Source of the DNA: Gammaproteobacteria bacterium
GTDB taxonomy: Bacteria > Pseudomonadota > Gammaproteobacteria > Pseudomonadales > Azotimanducaceae
Assembly (NCBI GenBank): GCA_018647445.1
Contig: JABGTE010000181.1
Location: 1-38,758, forward strand
DNA length: 38,758 nt
Reading direction: 5' to 3'
The notes beneath the pieces were generated by a model. That model did not search any database, was not told the DNA's origin, and was given only the letters and a program-made list of their open reading frames with translations. A program made the translations under genes and the position numbers. This document shows, piece by piece, positions 1 to 7,416 of this stretch. Position 1 is the first letter of the stretch. Each line of letters begins with the position of its first letter.

Positions 1-158
1 AAGCCATTGTGTCGGGTATGGCCTTCGCTTCGATTTTAACCTTAGTTGCCACGCCGGCGATGCTGGCACTGCCTTATCGCGTGCAGCATCGTTGGGGGCG
101 TTTAAAAGCCCTGGTGCGTCGTCTGCAAGGCCGAGAATTAAAAGCCGCAAAAGTCTAA
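1..158 (+). CDS. C-terminal end of an RND-type efflux permease (partial)
   Basis: The window opens inside a gene read in frame from base 3, with 52 codons before the stop at 156-158. The visible peptide starts AIVSGMAFASILTLVATPAM, a hydrophobic helix resembling the last transmembrane segment of AcrB/MexB-type resistance-nodulation-division permeases (GxxFAxxLTLxxxPAxY). A short, strongly basic cytoplasmic tail follows (RRLQGRELKAAKV). RND permeases are inner-membrane proton-driven pumps. Only the tail is visible, so substrate class (drug, metal or lipid) cannot be judged, and another polytopic membrane protein is possible. The ORF track missed it because it has no start inside the window. 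Confidence 0.6.
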   Translation, partial: AIVSGMAFASILTLVATPAMLALPYRVQHRWGRLKALVRRLQGRELKAAKV

Positions 159-351
159 GTGGTATTGTTGGCGCGTTGTCGAATGAAGCTGACCGCGGCT
201 CACGATGGCACGGCGTGCCTACGCGCCGAAGGCAGCAGCCCGGCTCGCTGCTAAAAAAGCGCCAAAAAAAATTAGCAAAAAATTGCGGTGCAGTGTTGTC
301 TCCAGGCTGGCATGATATTGGTCAGTTGTTCAACATGATGAGGTCCCTCCA

Positions 352-732
352 ATGGTCGATATTATTCTACTAACGCTGCTCCTCGCACTGATCCAAATCG
401 TGCTCTTACCGCTGCTGCTACGAGCAAACAACTTTGCCTATTTGCTGTCCAATCGAGATGGCCCTTACGAGCCCTCCGTGGTCTTAGCGAGGGTGCAACG
501 CGCGGCTGCGAATTTACAAGAAAGCTTGCCGGCTTTCTTGGTGATGGCGGTGATTGCTCAGATGCAGAATTTAGATTTAACCCTCGTGGCGTCGGTTTGG
601 CTGGCACTGCGAGCAGCATATTTCGCAAGTTACGCCCTCGGGTTTATCGGAATCCGAACCCTTATATGGATTGGGGCATTGGTTTGCCTTATTGTCATGG
701 CGCTCGCCCTAGCGGGTCTGGTGACTGTTTAA
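352..732 (+). CDS. MAPEG family membrane protein
   Basis: A 126-residue, almost wholly hydrophobic protein with about four transmembrane helices (roughly residues 2-23, 60-80, 83-102 and 104-124). The segment RVQRAAANLQESLPAF at residues 47-62 is the family signature of MAPEG (membrane-associated proteins in eicosanoid and glutathione metabolism). The ATG at 352 is preceded by GATGAGG at a usable distance. Bacterial MAPEG proteins are mostly uncharacterised; some have glutathione-transferase-like activity. The next gene begins six bases after its stop, so the two are probably cotranscribed and translationally coupled. Family assignment is firm; function is not. Confidence 0.85.
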   Translation: MVDIILLTLLLALIQIVLLPLLLRANNFAYLLSNRDGPYEPSVVLARVQRAAANLQESLPAFLVMAVIAQMQNLDLTLVASVWLALRAAYFASYALGFIGIRTLIWIGALVCLIVMALALAGLVTV

Positions 733-738
733 AACGAC

Positions 739-1611
739 GTGATCAGCCCTGGCGGTGAATTCTGGCAGCCTTTGCGGCCCGGGTTGTCTATATTTTTCAT
801 AGACCGCTTGCATCCAGGCCTTGGGAACAAAGCTTACAAGCTTCAGCCAGCCATAGAGCGGGCCCTCGCGGACGGTTGTTCACCCTTGGTGAGCCTCGGC
901 GGTGCTTGGTCTAATCACTTGCATGCATTGGCTCAGATGGGCCACTCAGCAGGCCTTGCAACGGTTGGGTATGTTCGAGGCGATGCAGACCTTCCAAAAA
1001 CGATGATGTTGGAAGACGTTGAAGCTTGGGGGATGACCCTACGGTTCTTATCTCGGGGCGAATACCGTAAGCGCCACGAGGCGAGTTTTGGGCAAGGCCT
1101 TTTGCGGGATTATCCTTCTGGCGTCTATGTGCCAGAGGGCGGAAGCGATGCCGAAGGCATTTCAGGCGTTGCCCAACTGGTCGCAGATCTTGCGCGCCAC
1201 GGCCCAACGTTCGAACGTTTGGTGCTGCCCGTCGGGACTGGTGGCACTATGGCGGGTGTCTTGCTAGCCCTAAAGCGGCCTTGCCATGTGGTAGGGGTTT
1301 CGGCTTTAAAGCAAGTCAAGACCCAACAAAAGCTTATCGATAGCATAACGTCAGGGCGGTTACACCCGGGTGTGAGTTTTGAGATAACGCCTGAAATCCG
1401 GTTCGGCGGTTATGCAGCCTGTCCAAGCGCTTTGGTACAACGCATTCACCAGCTTGAAGCAGCGTTTGACTTCAAGCTCGAGCCCATCTACACCGCAAAA
1501 ACCCTGGTTGCTGCGCTCGACCTCGTCCAGACGCAATCAAGATTCAGCGAGACATTGGTTCTGCATACCGGCGGCTTACAAGGACGTCGTGGATTCCCCG
1601 CATTCGTATGA
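739..1611 (+). CDS. PLP-dependent ACC deaminase / D-cysteine desulfhydrase family protein
   Basis: A 290-residue fold-type II pyridoxal-phosphate enzyme. GNKAYKL at residues 29-35 carries the expected Schiff-base lysine, SLGGAWSNHLHALA is the substrate-binding Ser-Asn-His segment, and VGTGGTMAGVL is the glycine-rich phosphate-binding loop. Relatives open 1-aminocyclopropane-1-carboxylate or remove sulfide from D-cysteine; sequence alone does not separate these. The start is GTG at 739, six bases after the MAPEG stop, with no clear Shine-Dalgarno sequence, so translation probably depends on coupling. The protein is slightly shorter at the N-terminus than typical family members (about 300-330 residues). 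Possible detoxification of D-cysteine is inference only. Confidence 0.85.
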   Translation: MISPGGEFWQPLRPGLSIFFIDRLHPGLGNKAYKLQPAIERALADGCSPLVSLGGAWSNHLHALAQMGHSAGLATVGYVRGDADLPKTMMLEDVEAWGMTLRFLSRGEYRKRHEASFGQGLLRDYPSGVYVPEGGSDAEGISGVAQLVADLARHGPTFERLVLPVGTGGTMAGVLLALKRPCHVVGVSALKQVKTQQKLIDSITSGRLHPGVSFEITPEIRFGGYAACPSALVQRIHQLEAAFDFKLEPIYTAKTLVAALDLVQTQSRFSETLVLHTGGLQGRRGFPAFV

Positions 1612-1833
1612 TGGCAAAAAGTGTTTGAGGTTTGTTGTCGGGGGACGGTCACGAGCAAGATGCGAAGGGTTGAATAGCGGAGATTGCATTGGGTGCTTTG
1701 GCTCGCTGTCGGAGCCGCAATTTCTAGGACCCGGGTTAAGGCGCGTTCCCTTTGCTGGCGCAGACATCTCTCGGTTCATCCAGCCTCAGAATTAGACGAG
1801 CTGACGCCCGTTGAGAGTACTACGACAGGGCGG

Positions 1834-2631
1834 TTAGCCGCCAACAATCACCGCGGGCACACCAGCGACCGTGACGCCTTCTGGCACGTCATTAAGCACC
1901 ACACTACCAGCACCGACTTTCGCGCTCTCGCCAATTGTTATATTGCCCAAAAGGGTAGCGTTGGCGCCGAGAATCACATTCTTGCGAATTTTAGGATGTC
2001 GGTCGCCGGCGGCTTTACCCGTGCCACCGAGCGTCACACCATGCAAAATCGAGACATCATCGTCGATCACAGCGGTTTCGCCGATAACGAGACCGGTTGC
2101 GTGATCAAACATTACGCCACAGCCCATTGATGCCGCTGGGTGGATATCAATCCCAAAGAGGTTGCTAGTTTGGCTCTGAAAGTAAAACGCGAGCGAATGG
2201 CGCTCCTCCTGCCATAGCCAATGGGCGATGCGGTGAGACTGTAAAGCATGGAAGCCTTTATAAAATAAAAAGGGTGTTGAGAAACTATTGCAAGCGGGAT
2301 CACGCTCCCGAGTCGCTTTGATATCGATCTCAGCGGCATGAATGATGGAGGGGTCTTTAATATAGGCTTGCTCAATGATTTCCCGAATCGCCATACTTGA
2401 CACCACCGGGCTGTCGAGTTTGCTGGCTAGAATAAAGCTTAAAGCCCCTTCAATCGTATCGTGATTCAGTACCGAGGCATGGAAGAAGGTTGCCATAATC
2501 GGCTCGAAGTCCGCACGCAATTTGACCTCTTGGCGCATGGCTTGCCAGAGCGATCCCGCTGAACGTAGTTCTGCTACGTTGCCGACGGCGCTGAACTCCG
2601 AGGCATGTCGTCTACTGATTCGATTGGTCAT
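1834..2631 (-). CDS. cysE: Serine O-acetyltransferase
   Basis: CysE transfers acetyl from acetyl-CoA to L-serine, giving O-acetylserine for cysteine synthesis in the cytoplasm. The helical N-terminal SAT domain (for example EPIMATFFHASVLNHDTIEG and LYKGFHALQSHRIAHW-like segments) is followed by the left-handed hexapeptide beta-helix with DIHPAASMGCGVMFDHATG and HGVTLGGTGKAAGDRHPKI. The ORF begins upstream at 2682, but ATG 2631 has AAGGGAG six bases before it and gives 265 residues, close to the family length (E. coli 273). The protein stops right after AGVPAVIVGG, so the roughly 30-residue C-terminal tail ending in isoleucine that docks into CysK in E. coli is absent. The gene stands alone on the minus strand. 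Confidence 0.95.
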   Translation of the reverse strand: MTNRISRRHASEFSAVGNVAELRSAGSLWQAMRQEVKLRADFEPIMATFFHASVLNHDTIEGALSFILASKLDSPVVSSMAIREIIEQAYIKDPSIIHAAEIDIKATRERDPACNSFSTPFLFYKGFHALQSHRIAHWLWQEERHSLAFYFQSQTSNLFGIDIHPAASMGCGVMFDHATGLVIGETAVIDDDVSILHGVTLGGTGKAAGDRHPKIRKNVILGANATLLGNITIGESAKVGAGSVVLNDVPEGVTVAGVPAVIVGG

Positions 2632-2801
2632 CGATAACTCCCTTAGGACTCTTAATTTTGGGGCTATCGAGCCGAAATGCAACTAAATCGAGTTTTTTGT
2701 TCTAAAAATCTTCTTTGATAGAATCATCTGTTATTTCAGTCCGTGATTGAATTTACGTGTAATCTTTCATTAAATGCGGGTGCGCTGCCACATAAGGTTT
2801 A

Positions 2802-3674
2802 ATGACAATGGCTTTTAAACAGGTTGGAATTTTTGCGAGTATCTCTGGCCCACTCGTCGCAGAATCGATGTTACGGGTCGCTGCGGTGCTGAAGGCACAG
2901 GGTATTGAGGTCCGGGTCGAGCAATCCGAATTGGCGGCAGCAACCTTGCCAGGGATTAAGGCGCAAAGTCGTGAGGTGATTTGCCAAACCGCCGACCTTG
3001 TCATTGCCATCGGGGGCGATGGCAGTATGTTGAGTGCAGCGCGCGATGTGACGCCTTTTGGGGTGCCGCTACTGGGAATTAATCGCGGGCGTCTGGGGTT
3101 TTTAGCGGATGTTTCGCCAGATGATATTGAAACCCAATTGAATGCGGTTTTGCTTGGGGACAGCGAGACGGAAACCCATTTCTTATTGCAGGGCCGGTTC
3201 GCGGAAGGCGAAGGTGTGGCTGAGGCTACCGCCTTGAATGAAGTGACCGTTCATTCTGCAACGATGTCACGAATGATCGAGTTCGATCTTTATATCAATG
3301 ATGTCTTTGTTTACAAGCAATCCTCGGACGGCTTGATTATCAGTTCGCCAACGGGTTCAACCGCTTATGCGCTCAGCGCTGGTGGGCCAATTATGCATCC
3401 GTCTTTAGACGCAATGGTGCTCGTCCCAATGTTTCCACACTCTCTGAACAGCCGGCCATTAGTAGTCCCGGGGGATTCGGAGCTACGGATAACGTTGGGA
3501 AACAAAGTCGGCGCGGAAGCCAAAGTGAGTTTTGACTCGCAGCTTGAGTTTAGGATGCATCCTGGGGAATCCCTGCACGTGAAAAAACACGCTAAAACCC
3601 TCAGTTTGGTTCACCCCAGAGGTCAGGATTTTTATGGCGTTTGTCGATCAAAGCTGGGCTGGGCGAGTCGATAA
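2802..3674 (+). CDS. nadK: NAD kinase
   Basis: Phosphorylates NAD+ to NADP+ in the cytoplasm, the only route to NADP(H). The diagnostic GGDG motif sits at residues 71-74 (AIGGDGSMLSAA), followed by GINRGRLGFLADV and, further on, SSPTGSTAYALSAGGPIMHP, all characteristic of the family. The length of 290 residues matches E. coli NadK (292). Two in-frame ATGs lie at 2802 and 2808; AAGG sits 4 or 10 bases upstream respectively, so the exact start is uncertain by two residues. The gene is monocistronic between cysE (divergent) and mocA (convergent). Confidence 0.96.
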   Translation: MTMAFKQVGIFASISGPLVAESMLRVAAVLKAQGIEVRVEQSELAAATLPGIKAQSREVICQTADLVIAIGGDGSMLSAARDVTPFGVPLLGINRGRLGFLADVSPDDIETQLNAVLLGDSETETHFLLQGRFAEGEGVAEATALNEVTVHSATMSRMIEFDLYINDVFVYKQSSDGLIISSPTGSTAYALSAGGPIMHPSLDAMVLVPMFPHSLNSRPLVVPGDSELRITLGNKVGAEAKVSFDSQLEFRMHPGESLHVKKHAKTLSLVHPRGQDFYGVCRSKLGWASR

Positions 3675-3750
3675 CTCGTTGCGATCGATAAGCCGTTCTA
3701 GGCAGTGCTTGCCTTGGTCGCAAAATGATCTTGCGGCCTTAAATCGCGCC

Positions 3751-4338
3751 TTAGCGCCAGGCGAGGTCCCTCGGTGCGTCCACATCTTGAAGGATTCCTA
3801 AGTCAGTCACCTCGATCATTTGGACTGCCGCGGCCTGCGTCTTAAGCAAGGTACGCGCACCTTGATCCCCCGTTAGGGTCTGCATTGCGTCAAAATAGGC
3901 ATGGTGAAACAGAACGGGATGTCCCGGACGGCCTTGATGACAAGGTTGGATGATCGGGTGGGCTTGGCTTGCTGTGCGGAACGCAAAGATCAGGGTACTG
4001 AGCGTGCTGGGCGCGTGAAAGGGCATGTCGCCCAAACAGATGGCGGCGCCTTGCCAATGGGTAATCTTGGCCGCACCATGGGCCAAGCTGTGGCCCATGC
4101 CAAGGCTCGCGTCGTCGGCGAGTGTCGTCGTCAGCGTTTTGAATTGCGTCGATAGCGCCGCAGCCAAGGTTTCATCACCAGAATGCAAAACTAAGAGGGT
4201 TTCCTCAAAGGCCGGTATGATTTTAGTAAGGGTCGCCGCGAGCAAACTTTCACCACTTGGCAACGAAGCGAGGCGTTTATCGCTTCCAAACCGGCGGCCC
4301 TGGCCGCCTGCCAGCACCAATGCGCCGAGAGGGCCCAA
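3751..4338 (-). CDS. mocA: MocA-like molybdenum cofactor nucleotidyltransferase
   Basis: A 195-residue NTP-transferase of the MobA/MocA type. It opens with the pyrophosphorylase loop LAGGQGRRFGSDK, has the metal-binding GDMP in the middle, and the family's GRPGHPVLF segment. MocA enzymes attach CMP to molybdopterin to make the cytosine dinucleotide cofactor used by xanthine-dehydrogenase-type enzymes. The neighbouring xdhC supports this over a MobA role. There is no ATG. The only near start is TTG at 4338, one codon after the xdhC stop and in the same frame (TAA CCC TTG), with no good Shine-Dalgarno sequence. Translation must therefore use re-initiation, a weak TTG start, or stop-codon readthrough. 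Confidence 0.85.
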   Translation of the reverse strand: MGPLGALVLAGGQGRRFGSDKRLASLPSGESLLAATLTKIIPAFEETLLVLHSGDETLAAALSTQFKTLTTTLADDASLGMGHSLAHGAAKITHWQGAAICLGDMPFHAPSTLSTLIFAFRTASQAHPIIQPCHQGRPGHPVLFHHAYFDAMQTLTGDQGARTLLKTQAAAVQMIEVTDLGILQDVDAPRDLAWR

Positions 4339-4341
4339 GGG

Positions 4342-5358
4342 TTAACCGACCGCTCGAAAGTCCGCTTGCACGGTGTTGCCAGCAGTGCTTCGCAGCGCTG
4401 TGAGCTGCGCCAAAATGGCGATGGCGATCTCCGCTGGCGTTTTGCTGCCAATGGGTAGGCCAACAGGCGCATGCAAGCGCGCGATCAAATCATCCGAGAT
4501 ATCCAGCTCTTGAAGGCGGGCTTTGCGGTTTTCGGAGGTTTTCATGGAACCCATCGCGCCAATAAAATAAGCATCGGTGGTTAGCGCCTCCATCAGGCCC
4601 ATGTCATCAATTCTGGGGTCATGAGTTAGGGCTATGATGGCTGAAAATGAATCGGTTGCTTGGGCTCGGATGGCGTCGTCTGGGTAACTGGTAATCAGCT
4701 GAACGCCCTCTACCGGCCACTGTTCCATAAGGTTTGCTCGTGGATCGCAAACGACGACTTGATAGTCCAGTGCCTTCGCCATCTCAGCGAGGTACTGTGA
4801 AACTTGCCCACAGCCAATTAAAAATAGTTGGTAGCGAGGCCCGAAGGTTTGGCGTAACGTTTTCTCACCTGGCGTGTTGTCGAACGCGCCCTCAAAATGA
4901 AGATGCCGAAACCGTTCAGTCTCGCTGAGGGTCATGTCGCCAGTTGTGATATCGAGGGATCGCTCGATGCACGCGCGCTGTTCAATCCGCTCGGTAATAA
5001 CGCGTAGGGTGTCCAGGTGACGCTGATCGACGAAAGGCTCGATCACGACATGGAGTTGACCGCCGCAAGGCAGGCCAAAGCGCTCTGTTTCGGCCTGGCT
5101 GACCCCGTAAACCAGCACTTCTGGGCAAGCGTTTGCCATCTCGCCGCGTTGTAATTTTTCAAGAAGATCTTCCTCTATACAGCCACCCGACAACGAGCCT
5201 GCGATTTGGCCCTCGCTGTTGCAGGCGAGTAAGGAACCGATGGGTCTGGGTGACGACCCCCAAGTTTTCACGACGGTGCACAACCAACTGGGTCGGCCTT
5301 CAGATACCCACTGCGTAAGTTTTTTTAAGACCTGTTGGTCAGCGTTTTCCATGGCCAT
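4342..5358 (-). CDS. xdhC: XdhC/CoxI family molybdoenzyme maturation factor
   Basis: A 338-residue protein with the N-terminal XdhC/CoxI domain (GSSPRPIGSLLA, then GSLSGGCIEEDLLEKL) and the C-terminal Rossmann domain (LFLIGCGQVSQYLAEMA, then YFIGAMGSMKTSENR and APVGLPIGSKTPAEIAIAI). XdhC binds molybdenum cofactor, protects it and helps with its sulfuration before insertion into xanthine-dehydrogenase-type hydroxylases. Start candidates are ATG 5358 and 5352, neither with a strong ribosome site. It heads a two-gene unit with mocA. No molybdenum hydroxylase gene is in the window, so the client enzyme must be encoded elsewhere. It diverges from the rhomboid gene over 76 bases. Confidence 0.92.
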   Translation of the reverse strand: MAMENADQQVLKKLTQWVSEGRPSWLCTVVKTWGSSPRPIGSLLACNSEGQIAGSLSGGCIEEDLLEKLQRGEMANACPEVLVYGVSQAETERFGLPCGGQLHVVIEPFVDQRHLDTLRVITERIEQRACIERSLDITTGDMTLSETERFRHLHFEGAFDNTPGEKTLRQTFGPRYQLFLIGCGQVSQYLAEMAKALDYQVVVCDPRANLMEQWPVEGVQLITSYPDDAIRAQATDSFSAIIALTHDPRIDDMGLMEALTTDAYFIGAMGSMKTSENRKARLQELDISDDLIARLHAPVGLPIGSKTPAEIAIAILAQLTALRSTAGNTVQADFRAVG

Positions 5359-5434
5359 AGAGGTTTGCGGTTACAATGTCGGGCGAGCCAGAAGTGTACA
5401 ACATTTTACCCAACAAGGGAGGTCAGACGCAGTC

Positions 5435-6304
5435 ATGGCGACACTGCAATTAGCCTTACAACTACCGCAGGATATCGATTTGCGCAGCTTTTCATTGCTG
5501 CTGCACACCCAGAATATTGCGCATCGGATTACCCTTGAAGGGGTCTATCAAGTCGTTTGGGTTGGCTCGGATGAGGACCCAGCGGCGGTCGTGGCGCTTT
5601 ATCAAACCTGGCTAACTCAAGCGCCCGTTAAGGGGGTCGCGAACCCTGGTCTGATGGGGCGTTTAATCAAGAACGCTTTGTCATTTCCGCTGACGGTTAT
5701 GATAATTGTTTTAAACTGTAGCCTCGTCTGGGTAGGCCTGCAGGCCTCGGAAGGTGATTTTTCAGGCTTGCTTCAGCAACTCACGATGACGCCTATGACA
5801 CAGGCAGGCGGGTACCTTGTGTTTGAGCCTCTCTCGGTCACCTTCGCGCAGCAGGCCTACTGGCGGCTCGTGACGCCGATGCTGTTACATTTTAGCTGGC
5901 TGCATTTGGCTTTTAATTTGTTGTGGGTTTGGGAGTTGGGGCGTCGAATCGAAAAATTGCATGGCATATCGCTGTTTATCGCGGTGACGTTGCTGGGGTC
6001 TTTGGGCGCCAATTTAATGCAGCTCACGTTATCCGGGCCCTCCCTGTTTGGCGGTATGTCAGGGGTCGTCTTTGCGTATCTAGGGTACTGCATGGTTTGG
6101 GATCGATTGCGGCCGGGTAATCCGATTGGCCTTGCACCGGCCGCGTACTGGGTGATGTTGGGTTTCTTAGCGTTAGGGTTTACCGGCGTGCTCGACTTGC
6201 TTGGATTGGGTGCACTGGCCAATGGCGCTCATCTAGGCGGTCTACTTGCAGGCGGCGGTATCGGTTTACTGGCCCCATTATTGGTGTCGAAGCGAGAGCG
6301 TTAG
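5435..6304 (+). CDS. glpG: GlpG-like rhomboid intramembrane serine protease
   Basis: Inner-membrane protease that cleaves transmembrane substrates. The ORF is open from 5219, but that part overlaps xdhC. ATG 5435 follows a strong AAGGGAGGT (spacing about 12) and gives 289 residues, near E. coli GlpG (276). An N-terminal cytoplasmic domain (residues 1-80) precedes about six membrane helices. The oxyanion His/Asn pair is in WLHLAFN (H157, N161), the nucleophile in GGMSG (S209), and the general base in NGAHLGG (H266), so the catalytic set is complete. It is convergent with the DUF2797 gene; the two stop codons overlap in the shared tetramer TTAG. Confidence 0.93.
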   Translation: MATLQLALQLPQDIDLRSFSLLLHTQNIAHRITLEGVYQVVWVGSDEDPAAVVALYQTWLTQAPVKGVANPGLMGRLIKNALSFPLTVMIIVLNCSLVWVGLQASEGDFSGLLQQLTMTPMTQAGGYLVFEPLSVTFAQQAYWRLVTPMLLHFSWLHLAFNLLWVWELGRRIEKLHGISLFIAVTLLGSLGANLMQLTLSGPSLFGGMSGVVFAYLGYCMVWDRLRPGNPIGLAPAAYWVMLGFLALGFTGVLDLLGLGALANGAHLGGLLAGGGIGLLAPLLVSKRER

Positions 6305-7119
6305 AGCACGTTCAACGCCACCTCATAACCCGTGTATTTTCGCAGGTTGATGACGGTATGATCCAAGATCAAGTACTGCGCCTTGATCCCCAAAAGGGTG
6401 CCTTCAAGCACCGGTGTTTTGTCTAAATTATAGGACTTCACTTTTTCCAGGTATTGAGTCACAGGATACGTAAAGTGCATGGTCTCGGCCGTCTCGGCAA
6501 GCGCCATGGCGCCGGGCTCAAATTCTGCTTGAATCGAGGCAATCGCGTCAGCGGCAAGGGCCAGTAAGCGATCTCGTTCTGCCGGTAGGTCTAAGACGTC
6601 CCCTGGGCCTTTGAGCATTCGTTGCCATTGGGTTCGATCGCTAACATGCGCTTTAAACGCTGCCTCTAAAAGGCCGGATTGGCGTCTGGTGGCTGCCGTC
6701 ATAATCACAAGACCTTGGGTTGCCCCTTGATCCAGCCAGCGGCTGGGTAAGTTCTCAGCTCGGGTAATACCGACTTTTAGACCCGTCGAATTGGCTAAAT
6801 AAACCCGGTGTGGTTGCATGCAAAACTGCTCGGCAAAGGTGTTGTCCCGGCAGGTCCCCAAGTGAAAATGACAGCGATCGGGGCTCATAATACAAAGATC
6901 GCAAGACGCCAGGGATTGAAAGCAGGGGTAACAATAGCCTTGAGAGAAGCTTTTTTTGGTCGAGCGGCCACAATGTTGGCAAATAATTTTTTGAAGAAAT
7001 TCGAGGCGAATCCTTTGGCCAATGAGTGCGTTCATATCTTGCGTTGCATCGCCCAATGCCAGGGTGTAGTGCACCTCGGCGTCGGCGCGACAGGACATTT
7101 TAGAGAGTTGGCCTTGCAT
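6301..7119 (-). CDS. DUF2797 family protein with cysteine-rich zinc-like region
   Basis: A 272-residue protein that I recognise as DUF2797, a family without a firmly known function. Residues about 46-90 hold a run of cysteines (IICQHCGR, QGYCYPCFQSLASCDLC, then CHFHLGTC) that probably bind zinc. After this comes a segment (HRVYLANSTGLKVGITRAEN) reminiscent of GIY-YIG-like folds; that comparison is tentative. Start ATG 7119 has AGAGGT at good spacing. It diverges from pepN over 297 bases that contain a tandem repeat. The gene overlaps the rhomboid stop codon on the other strand. Confidence 0.85.
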   Translation of the reverse strand: MQGQLSKMSCRADAEVHYTLALGDATQDMNALIGQRIRLEFLQKIICQHCGRSTKKSFSQGYCYPCFQSLASCDLCIMSPDRCHFHLGTCRDNTFAEQFCMQPHRVYLANSTGLKVGITRAENLPSRWLDQGATQGLVIMTAATRRQSGLLEAAFKAHVSDRTQWQRMLKGPGDVLDLPAERDRLLALAADAIASIQAEFEPGAMALAETAETMHFTYPVTQYLEKVKSYNLDKTPVLEGTLLGIKAQYLILDHTVINLRKYTGYEVALNVL

Positions 7120-7260
7120 CAGTTACCTCTGGAACAGTTAGGTGGGTCTATTGTACAGAATCGCGCGCAATCGATGTGAATTTGCGGCGCTGGTGTAGAA
7201 TGGGAACGGCTCGGCCACACACGGTGGTGGGTCGTGTCGAGGTAATGCCTGTGAGACGCT

Positions 7261-7320
7261 GAAAGACAGAGCAAGACAGAGCAAGACAGAGCAAGACAGC
7301 GCAAGACAGCGCAACACAGC
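7261..7320. repeat. 10-bp tandem repeat, six units
   Basis: Six head-to-tail 10-base units, consensus GCAAGACAGM. The middle units are near-identical, the first (GAAAGACAGA) and last (GCAACACAGC) diverge, and a decayed seventh (GTAAAACGCG) follows. It lies between the divergent DUF2797 and pepN starts, about 97 bases upstream of pepN. The unit length equals about one helical turn, so any protein bound to it would meet the same DNA face each time. The short minus-strand ORFs across it are by-products of the repeat. Confidence 0.9.
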
Positions 7321-7416
7321 GTAAAACGCGGTAAGGCGGGTTCATCAGGCCGAAAGCTTTTTACCGGTTTATTAAGAAAAAATGAAGTTTCCCAGAACAG
7401 TCAGCAAGAGGTCGTT

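Noticed and set aside
225-260. Possible terminator hairpin AGCAGC...GCTGCT after the RND gene
   Set aside because: The stem is followed by an A run, not a T run, on the plus strand, and no minus-strand gene ends there.
7119-7345. Short cysteine/leucine-rich minus-strand ORFs (CVALSCAVLLCL type)
   Set aside because: They are a translation of the 10-bp tandem repeat and have no ribosome site.
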